In this document: positions 42,394 through 53,600 of the stretch, piece after piece | How positions within the stretch are numbered: the first letter of the stretch is position 1 | Layout of the letters: each line of letters opens with the position of its first letter | Source of the DNA: Amoebophrya sp. A120 | Taxonomy: Eukaryota > Sar > Dinophyceae > Syndiniales > Amoebophryaceae | NCBI GenBank assembly: GCA_905178155.1 | Contig: CAJINV010000002.1 | Span: forward strand, 62,001-126,000 | DNA: 64,000 bases | Reading direction: 5' to 3' | Notes under the pieces: generated by a model | What the model saw: only the letters and a program-made list of their open reading frames with translations | The model's database searches: none | What the model was told of the DNA's origin: nothing | Made by a program: the position numbers and the translations under genes

Positions 42394-43712
42394 CTATCCG
42401 CCAAAACAGTTTTTGGTGTGGATATTGGATCCTCTCGCGATCGCCTGCTGGTGGTGCGATGGGACCGAAATCCGGTTCTCGAGCGATCGAGCTGCTGCAT
42501 TGAAATCGTAACTCCGGGTATGCATTGGAAATACGTCTGGGTCTGGAAAGTTGTGATGCTGATGTCCGAATCGTGGTACGCAACCTGTATTAAGGAGCCG
42601 CGCATGACAAGTTTCTGGACCGCATGACAAATGGCCTTTTTGCATGCCAAACAAATGGCACTGTAGCGAACCAAGGAGCATGACAGATTTTTTTGTCTTG
42701 TCGGCCAAGCATGAGAGACTTCCTTGCATTCTTCGAGACCCAGACATGTTTGCAGTGGATACCGGAACAACTTGAGCAACTGTGTGGCAAATTGGAAATC
42801 CGGCTGGCCGCTGCACAACCTCCTGAACGCCGCCAGTGGCTGCTCGGGCGTTTCTATGCATGGCAAATACGTGGTCGTGGCCTGGGTCTGGGAAGACGTG
42901 ACGCTTGTGCGCGGATGACAAGCAACCTCCGCAGCTACGGCGCAACGCATGACAAGTTCCTGAGCGACAACGACGTCTAGTTGTAGCGGAAACCGTGTGA
43001 AGGTGAGAAAAAGAAAATGAATTTCATTTATCTGAATGACAAACAAATGGTAAGTGTGGTGCTGTGGTGCACAACTCATGACAGACTGCATCCTTCCAGA
43101 CCACCTGAAAAACATATTTGCTAGGCATAACTTCTCCCATACTGGCAGCAATTTCGTGTAAGTCGAGCATCAACATGTGAAGGTTAGCCTTAGCGCCGCT
43201 GATCAGTTCGGTCTCGCGCTGCAGGGCAAGGAGGGAGTTGGCCCGCCGCGGGTTCGTGTTTGTCCGTACTTGATCTTGCCTCTGTTGCGGCCGGCTGTTG
43301 ACGTTTAGCATGTTCGCTTGCTGCAGCTGTTCTCCGGAAGGGTGGTGTTTGTATGGGAAAGAAAAGGGGGAACATGTTGCATCCTCTGGTCCCATAGTCA
43401 AGTTGTTAATAGATGTGCTCTGCGAGGATGCATGATTTTACTACAAGATATGCTCTGAAATTTCCACGCCGATACAGCTCTCGCTTTCGCACTCATTTGC
43501 AACACAAATTTGAATTCTCTTTAGCAAATCTGGCATCACAATGTGATCTTCACATCACATCTTCCATTGAGTATGGGAGGGGAGCTTTGGTTTCGTTTCT
43601 CTGATAGCTGGTGGCGGCCCGCCTCGGAAAGAGCCGTCCGGGTAGTTTGACTGATGGTTCCTCCGGTGGTGGGGTCAAAAGAGGAAGAAGACGATGAAAC
43701 TTCACCAAGCAT
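42394..43712 (-). CDS. Complete unknown protein, about 180 aa, four exons
   Basis: Exons 43712-43607 (MLGEVSSSSSSFDPTTGG), [C2], 43351-43130 (HHPSGEQLQQANMLNVNSR, LLALQRETELISGAKANLHM, DLHEIAASMGEV), [A22], 42854-42762 (QPLAAFRRLCSGQPDFQF, ATQLLKLFR), [A21], 42518-42394 (SYDFNAAARSLENRISVP, TKNCFGG, TAG). All three joins agree. A Ser/Thr-rich N-terminus and Gln/Asn region lead into helical segments. No family recognised. Confidence 0.7.
42519..42761. mobile_element. Introner A21 (243 bp)
   Basis: Ends TATGCATTGGAAATACGTCT and GTTTGCAGTGGATA; TSD CCGGG/CCGGA. Confidence 0.9.
42855..43129. mobile_element. Introner A22 (275 bp)
   Basis: Ends TATGCATGGCAAATACGTGG and ATATTTGCTAGGCATA; TSD GTTTC/ACTTC. 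Confidence 0.83.
43352..43606. mobile_element. Introner C2, diverged (255 bp)
   Basis: Right end TATGGGAGGGGAGC...CTCTGATA fits family C; left end TATGGGAAAGAAAAGGGGG is atypical, and a B-like fragment (GTCCCATAGTCAAG) lies inside. TSD GTTTG/GCTGG. Joins SEAGRHQ to HHPSGEQ. Confidence 0.65.
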
Positions 43713-43964
43713 TGCTTGTCTCCTCGACCCGGCTTCTACTTCACCATAATCGCACAGAAAAAAGAACAGTTGTATCAATCTGACCGCCTTCTTTTTGCGA
43801 TGCAAAATCATAAAGTCCTGGTGCTGGCGGGTTCAATATGGCCCGCTTTCTCATTCGATGCGGAACATGCAAAACACTAAAAGTAGTGTTTCTTTTCAGA
43901 CAATCTATTATTTGCTGTGCAGAGCAGGTGGAGGTAATTTTTGCATAGCAAATCTGTGGTACAA

Positions 43965-46900
43965 CTACCAAGATTTTTCTGCGTACTGCTCTACGCTCGG
44001 CGTCGCTCGGGGTGGCGGTGCTTTCCCCGCTCGCTGCGCAGGAATGAAGGGAGGCACTTCGGATGCGGCCTTGGACGTTGTGAAGGGAGGCGCTCGACGA
44101 CCGTTGATTTCCTGTTGCTGTGACGAGGGGAGAAGTGGATGCCCGAGCGCGTCCAATTGCGAGGCCTGCTGTTGTTGGGCAGGAGCCGCAGGGGCCGCAG
44201 TGGTAGTAGTGCCGCCGCCGGTCGACGCGCGCCGGGCCGGACTTCCGCAGGCACGATCCTGGGCTGCTTGTTTCCTTTTTTTGAGGTATTCCTCAGATTT
44301 CTCCATGTGAAGCTGGACTTTTGCCGCCTTTTATGAGAGTGCACAACTCCCCCTCGTCCCCCTCATTTGTGTATCATGAACAGCACACGTGTATGCTGTG
44401 CATGACAGGCTTTTGCACGAATTGTAGTTCTATTTGGGCTTCCGCTTCCAGAATGTGTCATGCAAACAGTGCTACGAGGCAGCATCACAGCTGGATTTTT
44501 TTTGATTTTGCATGACAAATGAGGCGGAGGGGGAGTTGTGCGCTGTAATACCTCAGAGTCGAACATAAGTTGCTGCAACAGCTGCTGTATGCATTGCAAA
44601 TATGCAGTCTGGGTCTGGAAGTTTGTCATGCACGATTGCACATAAGCATGATCCGCGCCGCTTTTGTTTGTACTGCATGCTCTAGCATCAGCATCACACC
44701 TTTCGCACAGGCTTGCTCATGCCTATCCCACATCAGAAATGCGTTCTCGGGTGGCAAAAATCCAAGCACCTTTTCCTGCTCATGCAATACAAGTTTTTGG
44801 AGCATAGAGAGTTTAAGCATCACAACTCCCATTCTTTCCAGACACAAGGACATATCTGCAATGCATATTCTCCTCCAGCGAGGCTGCATCTGCGTTCACT
44901 ACTCTCCCTACCCCGAAGTCGAAAAGCACCAGCTCGTGGACGCTGTCTTGCGAAGTTGTTGTATCCGCCTGTTGTATAATATCCTGTGAAAGAACTACAG
45001 TATCGTACTCGCTGTATTAATCGCAATAGAATACTGCATGACAGATCTTCTACGTGTGTACAATATTCAGCATTACAAACTCCATTTTGGATGCTAGGAA
45101 ATATTGTCTATGCAATTTCTGTTAGTACGATACTGTTACTTTCTTTTGCAGTGCATACTGCGAAATAACTCGTCGCAGGCCGATGTTCCGAAAAAAAACG
45201 TCCTCGTGCACGAAGTCGACTTCGGAGTACAACTCCGGTATCCTCTGTAAGAACGTCCCCACGACCCCCGAGTCGAGACGGGGGGAACTCTGCCATACAA
45301 GTCCGGCAGTGTAGTTGGGAGTCACGCATGACAAGCTTCTCGCTGTACTGTAGTGCAGGTTAGAAAGGACAGCCGCATGAAGAAGCCATCTCCCTATCCT
45401 GTTTGCGGCATTACAATAAAGGCCAGAACACAATTAGAAATGCCTCTCTTGGCTTCTACGCACGCGCATTACAAGCGTTCCTGTGTTGAGTGCAGATCTG
45501 CATTACAGCTCTGGGGTGGGGACGTTTTTACACGGGATATCCGGTAGTGCTTCTTCTGCCAGCCACTTCCTGACCTTTGCTGGCTTTACCAAGCCGAGGA
45601 TCTGGGCGCCGCACGCCTCCAGCCTCTCCATTGAAATCACAGCGAAGCAGCCGAAGTTCTCGGAAAAATCAGAGATGGCGACGTCCCGCGGAAAATTTTT
45701 GCTCCCCAGTGCGGCGGCCTTCTGCGTGACGACTAGTTCTTGCGCACCGCAGGGCGGCAGCGGACAGGGAGTGTTCTTTTTGACGTAGCGCTCCGCGGCG
45801 TTTCGCATTGCAGCACGGATTTCTGGCAAAGTCTGTGCGGTTTGCATTATCACAATGAAAAATCCCCCCTCCCCATACCAAAACGCAGATCTGTGTAGCA
45901 GGATTTGGGCGGCCCACAAATCATGTTGTCATGCTAGAACAAGGTAGTCCTCGCAGCTGGCGACGTGGGAAGGCCTTGCATCTTCAGTCGATGTTGACAG
46001 GAGGCAATTGGAAGTGGGAAACAGCATGAGAAAGTGCCTGCAATCAAGGCCGCAACTACGTCTCTTGGCCTTCTAGCAACACAAGCCGATTCCGATTTGT
46101 GTACGCAAATCCAATTGCATCACAAATTTCCACCTTTCCGAGTATATGGGGAGGGGGGATTTTTCTTCACAATATCCATCGCCGCCCGCGCCTCGTCGTC
46201 ACCCGGGAAATGCCAGGAGAAGTTGTCTGCTTTATGGTCAGGAAAAATTCCCCCTCCCCTCATGCACCAGCAGGAAATTTGTCATGCTATTTCAGGCAAG
46301 AGAGCAACAGTTGTTGGCTCGCATCGTGCTGAACAAAGCACAATGCGAAAGCCCCTTTGACGTTACAGCTTGGTCGCTGGTGAAGATCTTCACGAGCAAA
46401 AACTTTGCAAGAGGGTGGCGCTGTCTTTCTTGTCGTGTTGTATCTGGGGGGGGCTTCGTGTTTCACTTTGATACGCCTGCACTTCGGGCGGTGGCAGGCG
46501 AAAACTGTCTTTCCCCGTCGCAGGATCCGGGCCGACCTTGGCCGGCTTCGCCAACCACGTGACCTCGCCCTGTCCCACGTGGCTGGCGAAACCGGCCGCG
46601 AAGAGGTACTTCTCCGCCCGGTATCCACTGCAAACATGGGTCTGTCTGGGTCTGGAAACTTGTGTTGCTGACATTTGCATTACAGACTGCCTCATGCTGT
46701 GATGCCGTACAGGCAGCCTGCCTGTACGGCATTACAGCATGAGATGAAGTTATTTCCCTCAGCTTCCTGCGGATTCCTACTTCGTATTTAGCATTACAAA
46801 CTGCCATCCAGCAGCACGATAAAAAAAGAAAAACTGGCCAAGAATCGTACTCATGCATTACAGATTCAGATCTTGATGTCCTCATTTAACTACAACTGCT

Positions 46901-47746
46901 CGTCCCGCATCACAAATTATCCAGAGGACCCAGACATACTCATTTATTTGCAAGGCATACCCGTCCACTTTCCACATCATAAAACACCACGCGCGAGGGT
47001 GTGTTCAGCTTGTCGACTATTTCCCATTCTCCAATATGGATTGCAAAAATGTCTGGGTCTGGAAGATGGTCAGTTTTGTCATGCAGGTTTTCCATGGCCC
47101 ATGAGGTCTGGTATGTAGGACATAGCATGACAGATTCTGCGAGACCTTTCCAATGCCTATCCTGCATGAGAAACTGCCTCTCGATTAGGTCAAAAGTGCA
47201 CAACTTTATTTGGCAATCACGCAACACAGTATTTTGCCTGATTCAGATTTAGCATGACAAGTTCCATCCTGCTCCCAGACGCAGACATTTCTACATTTGA
47301 TATCCAAGGTATTGCGACGTCGTCCCCGGTTCTTCCCGGAGGGTCCGTTCCTTCCTGAACGGGTAGGTCGCGGGAGTGACGTGGAACCCGATCCGCTCGG
47401 GCGGTCTCTCTGGCTCCTGCGTACTATGGGGGTGTCATGCTCGAAGTAGTCGTCAAAGATGAAATTATAGTTTGTCATGCATAAAAGTAAAAGGCGACGC
47501 AAGAAGTGCCTCTGTTGCACAGGACGCAAGGGAGGCAGATTGTAGTGCTGACAAGGGTCGAGCGTTGGGCGGCTGATTAGCATGACAGAGGAGAGCCCTT
47601 TTGTCCCAAACACAATGACATACTTGCTTTAGAGGAAATTTGTCATGCGCCGACTCTAAACAGAAATGGTATCAGTTTTATGCATTACAAATTTTCTCAT
47701 CTTTGTTGATTTCGATCCTGACACCCCCATAATGCGACCCCGACAT
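43965..47746 (-). CDS. Second protein-kinase-like gene, complete, ten exons, about 400 aa
   Basis: Exons 47746-47732 (MSGSH), [F1], 47424-47303, [A25], 47034-46960, [A24], 46621-46474, [C4], 46232-46175, [C3], 45847-45540, [B13], 45240-45158, [E4], 44979-44868, [A23], 44587-44551, [G3], 44331-43965 (TGA). Removing nine elements gives one frame. The centre carries kinase landmarks: hinge-like GCFAVISMERLEA, catalytic loop DFVHEDVFFRNIG (H-x-D-x-x-x-R-N), then ELVLFDFGVGRVV with an intact DFG, followed by a helix and an Ala/Pro/Gln tail ending PSVEQYAEKSW. The Gly-rich loop is not clear; KYLFAAGFASHVGQGEV may replace it. It resembles the HRDFARRN loop of the gene at 9026-15911, so both may belong to one lineage of divergent kinases. 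Confidence 0.75.
44332..44550. mobile_element. Introner G3 (219 bp)
   Basis: Type member of family G: TATGAGAGTGCACAACTCCC and GGAGTTGTGCGCTGTAATA; TSD CCTTT/CCTCA. Joins MFDSE to AAKVQLHMEK. Confidence 0.85.
44588..44867. mobile_element. Introner A23 (280 bp)
   Basis: Ends TATGCATTGCAAATATGCAG and ATATCTGCAATGCATA; TSD TGCTG/TTCTC. Joins DAASLEE to KLLQQLM. Confidence 0.88.
44980..45157. mobile_element. Introner E4 (178 bp)
   Basis: Ends TATCCTGTGAAAGAACTACA and TTCTTTTGCAGTGCATA; TSD lost (TATAA/CTGCG). Lies between the catalytic-loop and DFG exons. Confidence 0.8.
45241..45539. mobile_element. Introner B13 (299 bp)
   Basis: Ends TATCCTCTGTAAGAACGTCC and GTTTTTACACGGGATA; perfect TSD TCCGG. 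Confidence 0.93.
45848..46174. mobile_element. Introner C3 (327 bp)
   Basis: Ends TATCACAATGAAAAATCCCC and TTTTTCTTCACAATA; TSD TGCAT/TCCAT. Confidence 0.9.
46233..46473. mobile_element. Introner C4 (241 bp)
   Basis: Ends TATGGTCAGGAAAAATTCCC and CGTGTTTCACTTTGATA; TSD TGCTT/CGCCT. Joins LPPPEVQA to DNFSWHF. Confidence 0.85.
46622..46959. mobile_element. Introner A24 (338 bp)
   Basis: Ends TATCCACTGCAAACATGGGT and TTATTTGCAAGGCATA. Frame is kept only if the repeat is read as GCCCG/ACCCG, one base further left. Carries a perfect 17-bp palindrome half (GATGCCGTACAGGCAGC, 46701-46740). Confidence 0.85.
47035..47302. mobile_element. Introner A25 (268 bp)
   Basis: Perfect TSD TCCAA; interior almost the same as A2 and A14. 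Confidence 0.93.
47425..47731. mobile_element. Introner F1 (307 bp)
   Basis: Type member of family F: TATGGGGGTGTC ... GACACCCCCATA. TSD offset (TGCGTAC/TGCGACC). Splits the start codon exon (five codons) from the rest. Confidence 0.85.
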
Positions 47747-48771
47747 GAATTCGTTTTTCTTCTTGGTTTTCGTTTTATCTCACTTCAAATCTTCTACTTA
47801 GGTGTTGAAAATGTTGAAATCGCTTGTCTCACAAAAAAACCATACTCAGTTACTGTGATCTGCTCCTGCTATTATACACTTTTGAGTGGATGGTGCACAG
47901 ATTAAAATTTTGAAAAATTGCCAACAAGATGAAGCTACTGTACCGGATTATACGCAAAATCAACATTTTGCTGTTCGCTGAATCAATCAAGCCCTTCATG
48001 CCTACGAGTCGTCGAACAACAATAAAGTGCTCATCTTCAAATATTTCTACAAGGCTGCGGGGGGGGTAACACTCACACAGCAACTCGAAGCAACTATTTA
48101 ACATTTTCTGTAGGACCTCGCATTCGCTCGCATTCTCTCGCCCCCGTCGAATATATCATAATAGGACTCCCAAATTTGACTACAACAAAAGCAAACTCGA
48201 ATTGTACGAATTAAAACAAAAACCGACGCCTCCCGACGACACGACTGACACGTCTATTGCCCCACGGATTTATCTAAGCGCAACGTCGGAAATGTTTCTG
48301 AATTATAAATTTGGTTCGGCAAAAAATATCAACGAGAACCGACGCATCTTTTGTTTTTAGGAGAACCAAAAGAGACTGACCACGTACGACCCAACAACGA
48401 GTTCGTCCTTGCTGTGACGACCATCCTCGTTCCACGTTTGATTTTCAGAAAAACCTAGTATACAGTTGTTCATTCATCATCTGGAAGTCTTGGTGCAGCC
48501 GCTATTCTGTACAGTACGTTTCTTACGAAGCGGCAAAGCTATTTCTATTTATTCATTGCTGAACAAAAAACTGGCATTTTGTATATTACGATCGTTTGAT
48601 TAATTTTGATGCAACTAGTACGACCCCTTCGTGCGAACAGAAATTCGTGATTGAGAAAATTTGTTGTAATAGTCTGAAACAGAAAGAGAAACCGAAACTG
48701 TGAATGCGTGAAAGCGCACTAGAACGAAACATTTTGAAACGTGTGTTTGTAGAAGTGATAGGATTACTGAC
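47747..48771. other. AT-rich intergenic region
   Basis: Divergent/upstream flank of the kinase-like gene. AT-rich, no introner ends, no convincing frame. It ends in the 3' flank of the small gene at 48772. Confidence 0.5.
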
Positions 48772-49127
48772 TCAAGCCAATATAAATCTTCGATTGCAGT
48801 TGAAATTGTACGACTCGTCTGGCGAAACCTTCGATTGATTCTTGTGCGAAAACGTTCCTGTACAAAAAATCTGACTTCGAAAGCCGACAATATTCTGTGT
48901 AGTAAGAGAAAACTGTTGCCTGCTGAAGTAAACATAAATGCTTTGTAGTACAGCGTACCTGTTTGTTTTACGCGTAGGCACTTGTTACGTACCCAAATTA
49001 ATTCCGTCTCACTGCACGTCGGCCCCTCCGCTCCCCCTACAGCTCCGAATGCGCCCGTGATGAGCGTGTTGTGGTGCAGCTCGTTGAAGATAGGTGTCGA
49101 ACTAACTGGCCCTCCATGATCAGCCAT
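48772..49127 (-). CDS. Complete 85-aa protein, two exons
   Basis: Exon 49127-48993 (MADHGGPVSSTPIFNELHHN, ITGAFGAVGGAEGPTCSET, ELIW) ends at GTACGTAA; a 98-nt intron ends TACTACACAG; exon 48894-48772 reads NIVGFRSQIFCTGTFSHKNQ, SKVSPDESYNFNCNRRFILA, TGA. Junction phase 0. Free of introners. No family recognised. Confidence 0.6.
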
Positions 49128-49363
49128 AGTGATTTTTGGTGTCGATGCAGTTCCAGGCTTTGATGTGTTTCAGCCACTTCTTCTAGCTGCTGTCCTCATC
49201 ACATCTCCGATCCAGCAAGAAGAAAACTTCAGTTGCACTGCTGCTGCTACTACTGCTCAGGATGATTGATGCAGTTCTTGCGTGGGAGTAAGTAACCGGA
49301 TCGTCCTTTCTACCAGTAGCTAGATGTCGTCAAGGAGAAGTAGTAGGAGTAGATGTTCATCAT

Positions 49364-49656
49364 GGATCAACAGCAAATACGTCTCTGTCTGGCAGACTAT
49401 GCGTTTTTGTCATGCATCTTGTGGACCACAGCCACACAGATGGCCTGGAATGCAAAAGAAACATCTTCACAGACTTTGCGAGAGATAAGTATGGCATTCC
49501 GCATGCCCATCCCGCATGAGAGATGAGTCGCCCTTTCCGTAGCAAAATAAGTTGACAACTTTCTCGGTGCTCATGAAACGCAGATATTTTCATTGCGATG
49601 CAGATTTAGCATGACAAGTTGCACTCTTCCCGACCCAGACATACTTGCAAGAGATA
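49364..49656. mobile_element. Introner A26 (293 bp)
   Basis: Starts GATCAACAGCAAATACGTCT, ends ATACTTGCAAGAGATA; TSD TCATG/ATATG. Confidence 0.8.
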
Positions 49657-50181
49657 ATATGTTCCTGGCTGCATCATCATCTTCGATTCGCGACCGTGTG
49701 GTAGTTCCTCGACGTTGTCCTGCTGCAGTAGCTGCTTTATTTGTAGAGAACCACGACGCACCACAAGCACGACTACAGGGTTCATCTCGCCAGCAGTGCT
49801 TCATCTGCGCGGATGAGGAGGGTCGCACACCATGACGACGACCTAATTTTGGTGCAGAGAAATGCTGCTATCGCTATGCAGGAGTGGTACAAGAGAAGCA
49901 CGGGTTGTGCAACATCATCACTCATCGAAGGTATTTCTCAAGCCAACAGCGCACACAAAAAATACGTCTCAACCCCGGCGCCACGATTTTCGCTTCTTCG
50001 TAAAAAGGCCCTCTGGTGTTGCTTTCGTTTTTGTCTGACAATAGTGTCAGTGTGCCTGCTTACGTGGATATCCCCTCGTCCGGCGGTGGCGACCTTCGTT
50101 TTGTCAGGGAAATTGAATATTAAATGTTGCTTAGAAGGGGGGGGGGTTGCAAAGCAAGAACATTACCATCGTCGATCATGA
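49652..50181 (+). CDS. Plus-strand coding region, frame unsettled
   Basis: Right of A26 a frame MFLAASSSSIRDRVVVPRR ends CFICADEEGRTP at TGA 49833; removing A26 extends it to MFIMFLAA. An overlapping ATG frame from 49813 reads DLILVQRNAAIAMQEWYKRS, then GCATSSLIEG before GTATTTC, and stays open to 50181 with one hydrophobic helix (CFRFCLTIVSVCLLTW). Both look like protein. One base error, or two short genes, would explain it. Function unknown. Confidence 0.4.
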
Positions 50182-50327
50182 TGACAAGCGGCTCCCACCT
50201 TACCGTTTCTACTACAACACAAAAAAAATACCTGATTGTTCGACTGTTTGAAAAATCTACACTTCCGGCTGCTGCAATCGTTGTTTAGGTTTATGTCTAC
50301 TGGGGGTCGAGGACAGAATTGGTTTTT

Positions 50328-50624
50328 TTATCGTGCAGTAGAGTCCCGGCAGGTCAAAACAGGGTGGTCCACTCGGATTACAAAAATTGTTTTATAAAGT
50401 AGTTTTGTGAATGATTTTGCTGTAGTGCTGTTTTTACTCTTATTTGCTTCTCGGCACCTCTCGGCGGCGCTGCTGCCCACGACTGCAGAAAGATCGTATG
50501 TATAATTGTCATCTATTTCCGTTGCAGCTGTTCTGTTTGTGTTCGTGTTCAAATTTTGTCTCAGGGGAAGAGGACAATTACTGATGCGTAGTTGTTCCGA
50601 AGTGGGTGTGTTGCTTGTGGCCAA
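50328..50624 (-). CDS. Probable Asn/Thr-rich coding exon
   Basis: Minus frame: ATSNTPTSEQLRISNCPLPL, NLNTNTNRTAATEIDDNYTY, DLSAVVGSSAAERCREANKS, stop at 50328. Lies 3' of the FG-motif gene and may be a separate small gene or its 3' flank. Start not identified (no ATG in frame). Confidence 0.35.
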   Translation of the reverse strand: MATSNTPTSEQLRISNCPLPLRQNLNTNTNRTAATEIDDNYTYDLSAVVGSSAAERCREANKSKNSTTAKSFTKLLYKTIFVIRVDHPVLTCRDSTAR

Positions 50625-50684
50625 AATTGGTCTTCCCGCAGAGTTATTGCTGCTCCCACTTTTTATTCACTCCTGTTGATAATA

Positions 50685-53600
50685 TCAGGATGGCTGCTGC
50701 TGCAGCTGCTGCTGCCCCTGTTCTTGCCCGTGCTGGTGGACCAAACCCTGCTGGGAATTCGCGTTCCTGCTGAAAATATTACTCCCACCGGCTTCATATC
50801 CTGTGCAGAAGTATCGTAGTCGTATACCTAGATTGCACTTGCATATTTTGTCTTTTTCTGCAAAGATCAGCATTACAAATTGATTTTTTCTTCTGGGTTC
50901 AAAAAGTTTCGTGATGCAATTCCTATATCGTGGTACTCGTACTGCGATGCTTCTGCAGTGAATACGGTTGCGATGGGCTGCGACGCGGCCTGAGCCTGCC
51001 CCGCAGCGTTCACCCCGAATGCGAATGCACGGTTGAAGCTACTCCCCTGGTTATTTGCGCCGATGCCAATCGATTGACTGTTGTTGAATATTCCTGCTCC
51101 AAAAACTACATTACGCGCGGCCACGACGACCGGTGCGGGTCCGGCGTCGGCTTGCGGCATCAGTTCGTCCTCCTCGTGGACGCCGGACGAGGATGCAGCA
51201 GCCGGCCCGTTCGGTGGTTGCGACGTTGTAGTCTGCTGGACATATTTATTTTTTTTTCGCGATGAAGTTCGAACAGCACCAACCAGCAAGACGAAGCGAG
51301 CAACTGGTGGTGGTCAAAATGCGGACAAAACAAAAGCTCTCCTTCTATGTCCTGTGTGCATTACAAATTCCGCGATCAAGACATCAATAGATGCAAGTAC
51401 CTGATTTCCCCCAAAAACATTCATAATCCGACTGCCGATCGGATTCAAAGTAGTCGTCGTCGTCCCAATCGTAGTACTCGCCTTGAAAGAAGTCCCGGCT
51501 CCACTGGGATTGAAAACCGCCGGTTGCTGCAGGGGCAATTTCGCGGTTGTACCAAAACCCAAATAGCCGCCGCCCGTGGAGAGCCGGCCGGCGGACGACG
51601 TCGCGGCCGATGGCAAGGAGGAGCTTGATGCGCCGGTAGAAGTCGTGGGAATTATCTTGTTGTGCTGGCTCGTGTTCGGGAATGATCTTCCACCCAGATT
51701 GAACTGTAACGGGGGAAGCGCCTTCGTCGTGTTCTGCAGGGTAGTTGTAGAAATTGGGGCCGCGTGGTACAGCACTCTCTGGTTCTTATTCACGTCGGGG
51801 GCATGCGCATGATGTGATGTGGTCGAACCCGTTGTTCTGTTCTCGTGGGGCGGATAAACGCTCGAGACTGATTTATGCATCGCAAATAGGTCTGGGTCTG
51901 GCTCTGGAAACTTGTGATGAGGAATTCTACGTGATCGGCGAACTTCTACGCCAGCCAAGCATGACAACTTCTATACGACGCTCTCTAGTCATGCGCAGTG
52001 CGCACTACAAACTGCGTTTTTGAATGACAAATGAAGTTGCTTGGGTTCTTCTGCAGTTCGTCATGCAATACAGATTTTGTAGGAGTACCAGACAACCAGC
52101 ACAAGTTCCACTTTTCCAAACCCAGACGCAGTGGCAGTTGATATGATTTCTTCTGCTGAAAATCGTCCACGCACGCTTCTTATCAAATGCAAATATGTCT
52201 GGGTCTGGAAATTTGTCATGCCGAAATGTGCAAGAGAAAGTACGCTTCCTTATGCAGGAAAGCATGACAAGACAAGTTTGCAGGACGCTTTCTCATACGA
52301 ACTCTGCATGAGAAAATGCGTTTTTGTATGACATGAGAGGCTACCAGTTTTGTTGGTCATTCAATACAGATTTCACAGGAATGCAAGATGAGCATCACAA
52401 GTTCCAACTTTCCAGACCCAGACATATTTGGATTTGATACCTCCTCTTCCAACCGCCGGGTCGGCCGTATGGAGTTCTCAAACGTGATATTGCGAGGAAA
52501 AATCCCCCCTCCCCATATCGAAAGTAAACTTGTGATGCTGGATTTGCGTACACAAATCGACTTGTATTGCTAGAATGCCAAGAGACGCAGCTGTGGCCTG
52601 AACTGCAGGCAGTTTGTCATGCTGTTTTCCACTTCCAGTTGTCTCCTCTCTTGCTGAAAGTGCAAGGCTTTCTCACGCCAGCCAGCACTACAGTCCGCAT
52701 CTTTTGCCTTCTAGCATGACAACGTGATTTGTGGTAGCAAATCATGCTACACAAATCTCCGTTTTGGTATGGGGTGGGGGCTTTTTTCACTCTGATACGT
52801 GTGGCTCTCAGCTGTAGTTACGTGAACTGGTAATTTGCAATAGAGAGGCATCAAAATGAAAATTGGCCGAGATGAGTATCTTCTTGCGCCCCTAGCATTA
52901 CAAATTCGGCACAGAAGATTTCTGTGCGGTGTAGCCGTTCAAAAATTTGTCATGCGAGGTAGCTGCGTCGTGTAGACGGACCTTGGTGTTGACTTTGCAT
53001 GACAAATCACGCAACAGCCGCTGAGACGAAGGTCGCGTTTCAGAGTTCCATAGACCGCGTTGATTTGTTGTTCTGCTCACCCTCATTCGCAGCAAATAAA
53101 CTTTCCGCGCTTCCGGCTTCTTGGTCGGCCTGGCCGATATCAACCAGGTTACTATTTGAGCGGTTGTTTACAAACTCTTCCTCGTATTGCTTCTGTACGT
53201 GACCGGTAAGGGAGGCCAGTGCACGTGCGTTTAATCCCGCGGTCGCGGCGGGCGCAGCACGAGAAGATGAGGAGGAGCTACCGGAATCATGAGAAGTTGC
53301 CGACGAAGACGAAGAGGTCAACAGCTCGGGTTGTTGTTGTTCTTGTTGTTCTGGTCCACTTCTATTCATCCTCATCGTGGCAAACGGATTATTACCCTGC
53401 AGCAAACTCCTGCCCCTGCTAGATCCTGTTGTCCCCAACGCCGGTCGTGGTGGCTGTGGGAGAAATGGGGAAGAGGTAGATGGGTAGTTGTTGTGGTTCT
53501 CCTGCAGTCGAATACGCTTGTCCTCCCACCCACTTGACGAAGAGGAAGAAAACGAGTTGTTCTCGTAGTTATCGGCAGAGATTGGTGAAAACGCAGCGGC

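Noticed and set aside
42279-43151. 290-codon minus ORF
   Set aside because: It reads through introners A21 and A22; the spliced model gives a better protein with its own start and stop.
48615-49127. 170-codon minus ORF from the same ATG as the 85-aa gene
   Set aside because: A GTACGTAA donor and TACACAG acceptor in phase 0 give a more natural protein; the tail of the long ORF is intron.
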